The notes below the pieces were generated by a model that worked only from the letters and a program-made list of their open reading frames with translations, had not been told where the DNA came from and did no database searches. The translations under genes were made by a program, and so were the position numbers. Shown here piece by piece: positions 56,664 to 59,809 of a stretch of DNA of 59,809 nucleotides (the stretch's first letter is position 1; every line of letters begins with the position of its first letter). This DNA comes from CAZVPZ01 sp964629245 (GTDB taxonomy: Archaea; Nanohalarchaeota; Nanosalinia; Nanosalinales; Nanosalinaceae), in contig CAZVPZ010000001.1 in the NCBI GenBank assembly GCA_964629245.1, positions 1 to 59,809 on the forward strand, read 5' to 3'.

Positions 56664-56897
56664 TTACTCTTCGTCGTGATCGTGGTCGTGTCCAGGAGCG
56701 CCTTCCATCTCGCCCTGCCGCTCTTCCATCTCTTCAACGATTTCCTGGGCCTTCTCGTTGATTGTCTCTTCGTCGATCACGTCGTTTTCATCCAGTACGG
56801 CGAGCAACGAGTGAAGCGTGAGCTCCAGGTTGCCTAGCCTGTTCTGCATGATTTGCATCATCTGCTGCGCGTTCATCTGCTGTGGTTCGTCAGCCAT
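56664..56897 (-). CDS. Small acidic protein with His/Asp tail
   Basis: Seventy-seven residues from ATG 56897: a Gln/Met-rich helix (MNAQQMMQIMQNRLGNLELTLHSLLAVL), a Glu-rich helix and a terminal GHDHDHDEE, a likely metal-binding tail. A CAGGTG ribosome-binding site precedes it. It overlaps the convergent nth stop by none, with 1 base between. Unknown function. Confidence 0.62.
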   Translation of the reverse strand: MADEPQQMNAQQMMQIMQNRLGNLELTLHSLLAVLDENDVIDEETINEKAQEIVEEMEERQGEMEGAPGHDHDHDEE

Positions 56898-57026
56898 TGT
56901 AAACACCTGAAAAGAAGATCGCAGGATGTCATCCTGCCATCCCTGCACCTTAGACAGGGACGGGGTAGAAACTTTTATAAAAGAAGTTGTATCTGTCCCC
57001 CAGAAAGTCGGTCGCGGTTCCAGCTA

Positions 57027-57326
57027 TCAGGGGAAAGAGTTACTCCTGCCGCTCGCGACCTTGTGGATTCCAAACCCGATGATTACGGCGAACAGGTAGT
57101 AGAAAGCAACCTGGCCCGCAGTACTCAGCGGGGTGCCGCCGATGTTTCCCAGGATGCTGCCGAGATTTGTCGCGCTGTAGACGATGTTCACCGGCAGCGC
57201 GACCAGTGCCAGGTAGGGAACATCAACGAACCTCGTCCCGACGCCTGCAACCACAAGCAACGCGAAGATTATCAGGGTCGGCTTCGACTTCAGCAGGCTG
57301 TACTTGTTCTGGCCGAATCCGTTCAT
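57027..57326 (-). CDS. Small multi-helix membrane protein
   Basis: 99 residues with three helices (TLIIFALLVVAGVGTRFV, YLALVALPVNIVYSATNLGSIL, AGQVAFYYLFAVIIGFGIHKV). TATA-like CATATTAAC lies about 27 bases upstream of the ATG at 57326. No family assigned. It sits just upstream of the aIF2-beta gene in the opposite reading order. Confidence 0.65.
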   Translation of the reverse strand: MNGFGQNKYSLLKSKPTLIIFALLVVAGVGTRFVDVPYLALVALPVNIVYSATNLGSILGNIGGTPLSTAGQVAFYYLFAVIIGFGIHKVASGRSNSFP

Positions 57327-57373
57327 ATACACCAGAATTCTGTCTACCCGTTAATATGTCTTTCCTCTGACGC

Positions 57374-57778
57374 CTAAAGTGGAGTTCTTGCACCACACGC
57401 CTGGCATTTGAGTATCTCGACGCCTTTCTCCTTGATTATCTCGGTGTCGGGCCTGGAACATTCGGGACAGAAAACGAAGTCCTCGGCGTAATGCTTGAAC
57501 TTGGCCTGGACGCTACCCCTCCGGAACTCACCGTTCAGGACCAGCTCCTTGCCTTCGACGTGCCCCGCCGTCCCCAGCTCGTTCTGGATGTACTTGGATA
57601 GGTGCTTCGCGTCCCGGTTGTATTTCTCCACGAACTCCGAGAAGTTGGTCACGATGGTCTTGTTACCCTCCTTCCGGGTGTCAACCACCGGTACTTCGAA
57701 CCTCTCCTCACTCTCAAGATCCTCCGGCACTTCCTCAAGCCCGCGCTCCAGCAGCTCGTCGTAATCAGAATCAGTCAT
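57374..57778 (-). CDS. Translation initiation factor aIF2, beta subunit
   Basis: 134 residues: an N-terminal acidic stretch, the core VEVPVVDTRKEGNKTIVTNFSEFVEKYNRDAKHLSKYIQNELGT, and a C-terminal zinc ribbon CPECSRPDTEIIKEKGVEILKCQACG. It helps aIF2 deliver initiator tRNA. The ATG at 57778 is used, 27 bases after a TATA-like sequence. Length is normal for archaeal beta. Confidence 0.94.
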   Translation of the reverse strand: MTDSDYDELLERGLEEVPEDLESEERFEVPVVDTRKEGNKTIVTNFSEFVEKYNRDAKHLSKYIQNELGTAGHVEGKELVLNGEFRRGSVQAKFKHYAEDFVFCPECSRPDTEIIKEKGVEILKCQACGARTPL

Positions 57779-57803
57779 AGACAATAAACAGACGGGAAGA
57801 TTC

Positions 57804-58182
57804 TTAACTGCGGTGGATTTGATCTACACCTTTATCTCCTTTTAAAATCGAATGAGCTCTTCTCCAAGTTATGTACGAGTATATCCCGAGCAGAGTCGCG
57901 ATTGTCAAAATCACTACAAGGGCATAAAGTGTTAGTTCTGAACTTTGTATCACTCTGAGAGCTGATTCGCCCATCTTTGCAGTGGTATTCTTTCTAAGTG
58001 ATGAGTTTATACTCTCCATCTGAGCTACCGACAAGGTCGTTCTTAACAGGTCTAGGCTCGTAGAGATAGTTAAACCATAGATTGAAGCGAAAACACCAGA
58101 ACCAATAAACAGGCCGCTATAAAGTGGCTAGAATTTTTGCTTTATCTCTTAAGGACTCCGAAATTTCCTTATCATCAGCCAT
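57804..58182 (-). pseudogene. Two-helix membrane protein gene interrupted by a frameshift
   Basis: From an ATG at 58182 the frame gives MADDKEISESLRDKAKILA..., then a TAG at 58119-58117. Skipping one base near 58125 continues as ...LYSGLFIGSGVFASIYGLTIS and on through the second helix to the stop at 57804, yielding about 125 residues with two helices. The second part alone (58034 start) has one helix. Either a real frameshift mutation, a sequencing error or a programmed +1 shift. Composition is AT-rich. It starts 6 bases after the RPA stop. Confidence 0.65.
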
Positions 58183-58188
58183 CGGATT

Positions 58189-58929
58189 CTACAGCTTTTT
58201 TATCTTGCCGGGTTTGGGTTCGTAGAAGGTTCCTTCGCTGAGGAGGGAGTTGATGGTGTTTTCGAGCTGGTCTTCGGGCGCGTCGAGTTCCTCTATCAGG
58301 TCGGAGTAGTCCGCACCTTCATCCTCGTCCAGTTTCTCGACCGCTTCTATGACCTTGCGTTCCAGGTTCTCGTGTTCTTCATCCGTGGTGTCGAACTGTT
58401 CGCCGAACGACTGCAGTAGCGCATCCACCTCCTCCTCGTCCAGCTTGCCGGCCATCTCTTTCTCTATGTCTTCCCGGGATTTGCCGCTGTCTTTCAGCTG
58501 TTTCACGCTGTCGCGGATGGATTTCCACTCCTCCTCGGTCTTCCGGTTCCTGAGCTGGTGGAGAAGCTCGTGCTTGACGTCCCGCTTGATGGTTATCTCG
58601 GGATTCATGTAGATCTCCCCCTGGTACTCCCGGACCTTGCCCACCGCTTCAACGATGTCACCCTGCTCGAACTCCTCGATGGCGTCGAGCTCGTTGAAGA
58701 ATTTCAGTTGGACGGTGTCGGTGCCGTCGTCAATCGTTAGCGAGCCATAGGTCTCATCATCGTTCACGAACGTGTCGACCACAGTCCCGACAATCCTGGC
58801 GCGGGACATCCTTCGTCCGTCAGGTGTCAAAAGGTAGTTGGGGGTGAAACCCTCCTTCTGGAAGTACTTGCCCGAGTTGAGTTCTTCTGCCGTAGTGAAC
58901 TTCGCGGTCTGTCTCTTCTGCTGTGGCAT
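58189..58929 (-). CDS. rpa: RPA-like single-stranded DNA-binding protein
   Basis: 246 residues: one OB fold (RARIVGTVVDTFVNDDETYGSLTIDDGTDTVQLKFFNELDAIEEFEQGDIVEAVGKV...), a charged helical linker and a C-terminal winged helix ending EGTFYEPKPGKIKKL, as in eukaryotic RPA32. It binds single-stranded DNA in replication and repair. The last 70 residues resemble those of the MCM encoded next to it. Closely follows MCM on the same strand (31-base gap). Confidence 0.88.
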   Translation of the reverse strand: MPQQKRQTAKFTTAEELNSGKYFQKEGFTPNYLLTPDGRRMSRARIVGTVVDTFVNDDETYGSLTIDDGTDTVQLKFFNELDAIEEFEQGDIVEAVGKVREYQGEIYMNPEITIKRDVKHELLHQLRNRKTEEEWKSIRDSVKQLKDSGKSREDIEKEMAGKLDEEEVDALLQSFGEQFDTTDEEHENLERKVIEAVEKLDEDEGADYSDLIEELDAPEDQLENTINSLLSEGTFYEPKPGKIKKL

Positions 58930-58960
58930 GGTAATATTCTCGAGTCAAAGTCTTTTGTAT

Positions 58961-59809
58961 CTATACCTGCTGGATGTGGCCGCTCTGGGGCTCCCATAGC
59001 TCGCCCTCTCTCCGTAGTCGATCTATTATCTCCTCGGCCTTGTCGCGAGAGATGCCCTGCTCCTCCGCGGTCTGGAGGACCTCCTGTATCTCTACCGGCT
59101 GGTCGTCGCCTCCGTGGCTCCTGATTATCTTCTTAATGCTCTGCAACCTGTTGCGCTGCGAGGAGGACACTCCTGATTCAATCATGTCGATGTCGTAGTC
59201 TCCGGTTTCTGGATCCACGCCTACCTGTTTCAGGCAGTAGGTGAGTATGTCGATGGCGCGCTGTGCGTCCTTCTCCCTGACCTCGTCCTGGAGGTGTGCA
59301 CGTGCAGATGCCTCCGCGACCCGGACGAGAGCCTCGAGCTGTCTCGCGGTTATCGGGACGCTCTGTCCTGCCTCGTCGCTCCCGCTCGAACGCATCCCGA
59401 CATAGAACTCCTGGATGCGGTCGGCCGCTTTCTGGGTTAGCTGGGGCTGGACGTTCTTCTTGGCGTAGGCGATGTATTTGCGGAGTACGTCCTGGCTGAG
59501 CTCTCCCTTGGTCTCCTCAGGGTTTATGTGGTTCTTCAGCACCTGTTCGGAGAGACGCTGGTCCTTCTCCTCGTCCGGCTCGTCCTTCACCGGGAAGATA
59601 AAATCGAAACGGGAGAGCAGCGTGTCGCCTATGTTTATCTGCTGCGGGATGGGCTCGTACGGGTCGAACCTCCCGAGCTTGGGATTGCCCGCGGCGAGTA
59701 TCGCTGTCTGGGCGTTAAGCGTGGCCTGGATGTTTGCCTTCGACACGGAAATCTGCTGCTGTTCCATCGCCTCGTGCAGTGAGGAGCGGTCCTCCTTGCT
59801 CATCTTGTC
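58961..59809 (-). CDS. mcm: MCM replicative helicase (C-terminal half), cut by the right edge
   Basis: The visible 282 residues begin inside the Walker B region (DKMSKEDRSSLHEAMEQQ) and include sensor 1 (AILAAGNPKLGRFD), the Arg-finger motif LLSRFDFIF, sensor 2 (ITARQLEALVRVAEASARA) and a C-terminal winged helix ending EGELWEPQSGHIQQV. The 5' end and Walker A are outside. MCM unwinds DNA at the fork. It lies with rpa and within 8 kb of cdc6. Confidence 0.95.
   Translation of the reverse strand, partial: DKMSKEDRSSLHEAMEQQQISVSKANIQATLNAQTAILAAGNPKLGRFDPYEPIPQQINIGDTLLSRFDFIFPVKDEPDEEKDQRLSEQVLKNHINPEETKGELSQDVLRKYIAYAKKNVQPQLTQKAADRIQEFYVGMRSSGSDEAGQSVPITARQLEALVRVAEASARAHLQDEVREKDAQRAIDILTYCLKQVGVDPETGDYDIDMIESGVSSSQRNRLQSIKKIIRSHGGDDQPVEIQEVLQTAEEQGISRDKAEEIIDRLRREGELWEPQSGHIQQV

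Noticed and set aside
1..59809. Insertion sequence or prophage
   Set aside because: No transposase, integrase, capsid or terminase gene is visible in any frame, so the tRNA elements have no enzyme within the window.

Overview
The window is a dense stretch of a small archaeal chromosome, about 90 protein genes with short gaps. Archaeal markers are TFB, Orc1/Cdc6, MCM, an RPA-like protein, aIF2-beta, LSm, S8e, L37e, a DRG-type GTPase, TATA boxes 25-28 bases upstream of many start codons (leaderless mRNAs), and tRNA introns at the 37/38 position. The proteins are strongly acidic (Glu/Asp-rich with little Lys). Together with the amphi-Trp protein, the Oap-type proteins, the haloarchaeal-type glucose dehydrogenase and the GH15 glucoamylase, this suggests a salt-in halophile, most likely a Nanohaloarchaeota-like DPANN archaeon. 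That placement is inferred from gene content, not computed.

Layout. 1-9.5 kb: DHH phosphoesterase (cut by the left edge), ileS, HIT protein, TRAM protein, thiI, acyltransferase, TFB. 9.5-13.8 kb: thiol/disulfide cluster (DoxX, VKOR, thioredoxin, CcdA, UspA, thioredoxin-CcdA fusion). 13.8-21.1 kb: tRNA-Ser, two HAD hydrolases, ncsA, a nucleotidyltransferase, HtpX with a second zincin, membrane Nudix protein, solitary 5S rRNA. 21-29 kb: RNA m5C methyltransferase, a cysteine-free uracil-DNA glycosylase, tRNA-Tyr, tRNA-Pro(CGG), glutaredoxin/thioredoxin operon, CspA, a low-GC redoxin gene, tRNA-Pro(TGG). 29-41 kb: NDH-2-like flavoprotein, cupredoxin, sugar oxidation block (GH15, glucose dehydrogenase, NAD(P)HX epimerase, 6-phosphogluconate dehydrogenase), HxlR regulator with thioredoxin-like gene, disulfide reductase, rhodanese. 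42-47 kb: tRNA-Thr, a truncated LysRS-like protein, acidic small proteins, oapC-oapB-oapA cluster. 47-50 kb: tRNA-Ile, tRNA-Lys, L37e, LSm, S8e. 51-59.8 kb: Cdc6, DRG, Vms1-like factor, Nth, aIF2-beta, RPA and MCM (cut by the right edge).

Two functional themes stand out. The first is thiol redox: about ten thioredoxin-fold, CcdA, VKOR, rhodanese or disulfide-reductase genes. The second is replication and translation core genes (Cdc6, Oap, RPA, MCM, initiation factor, ribosomal proteins).

The least explained material is outside the genes. Four of the seven tRNA genes (Ser, Tyr, both Pro) are followed by a partial copy of their own 3' end folded into a compact inverted repeat. Tyr and Pro(CGG) also carry related structures with a copy of the tRNA 5' end upstream. 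The Tyr and Pro(CGG) 3' elements share sequence that is not tRNA-derived, so they look like a dispersed family of small tRNA-end elements. A second non-coding family, three paired TGTAWTACA-like sites 40-41 bp apart, sits just past the stop codons of three minus-strand genes. Small genes recovered here include L37e, a 31-residue zinc finger and two tiny ORFs beside cdc6. A two-helix membrane protein gene behind rpa is interrupted by a frameshift.
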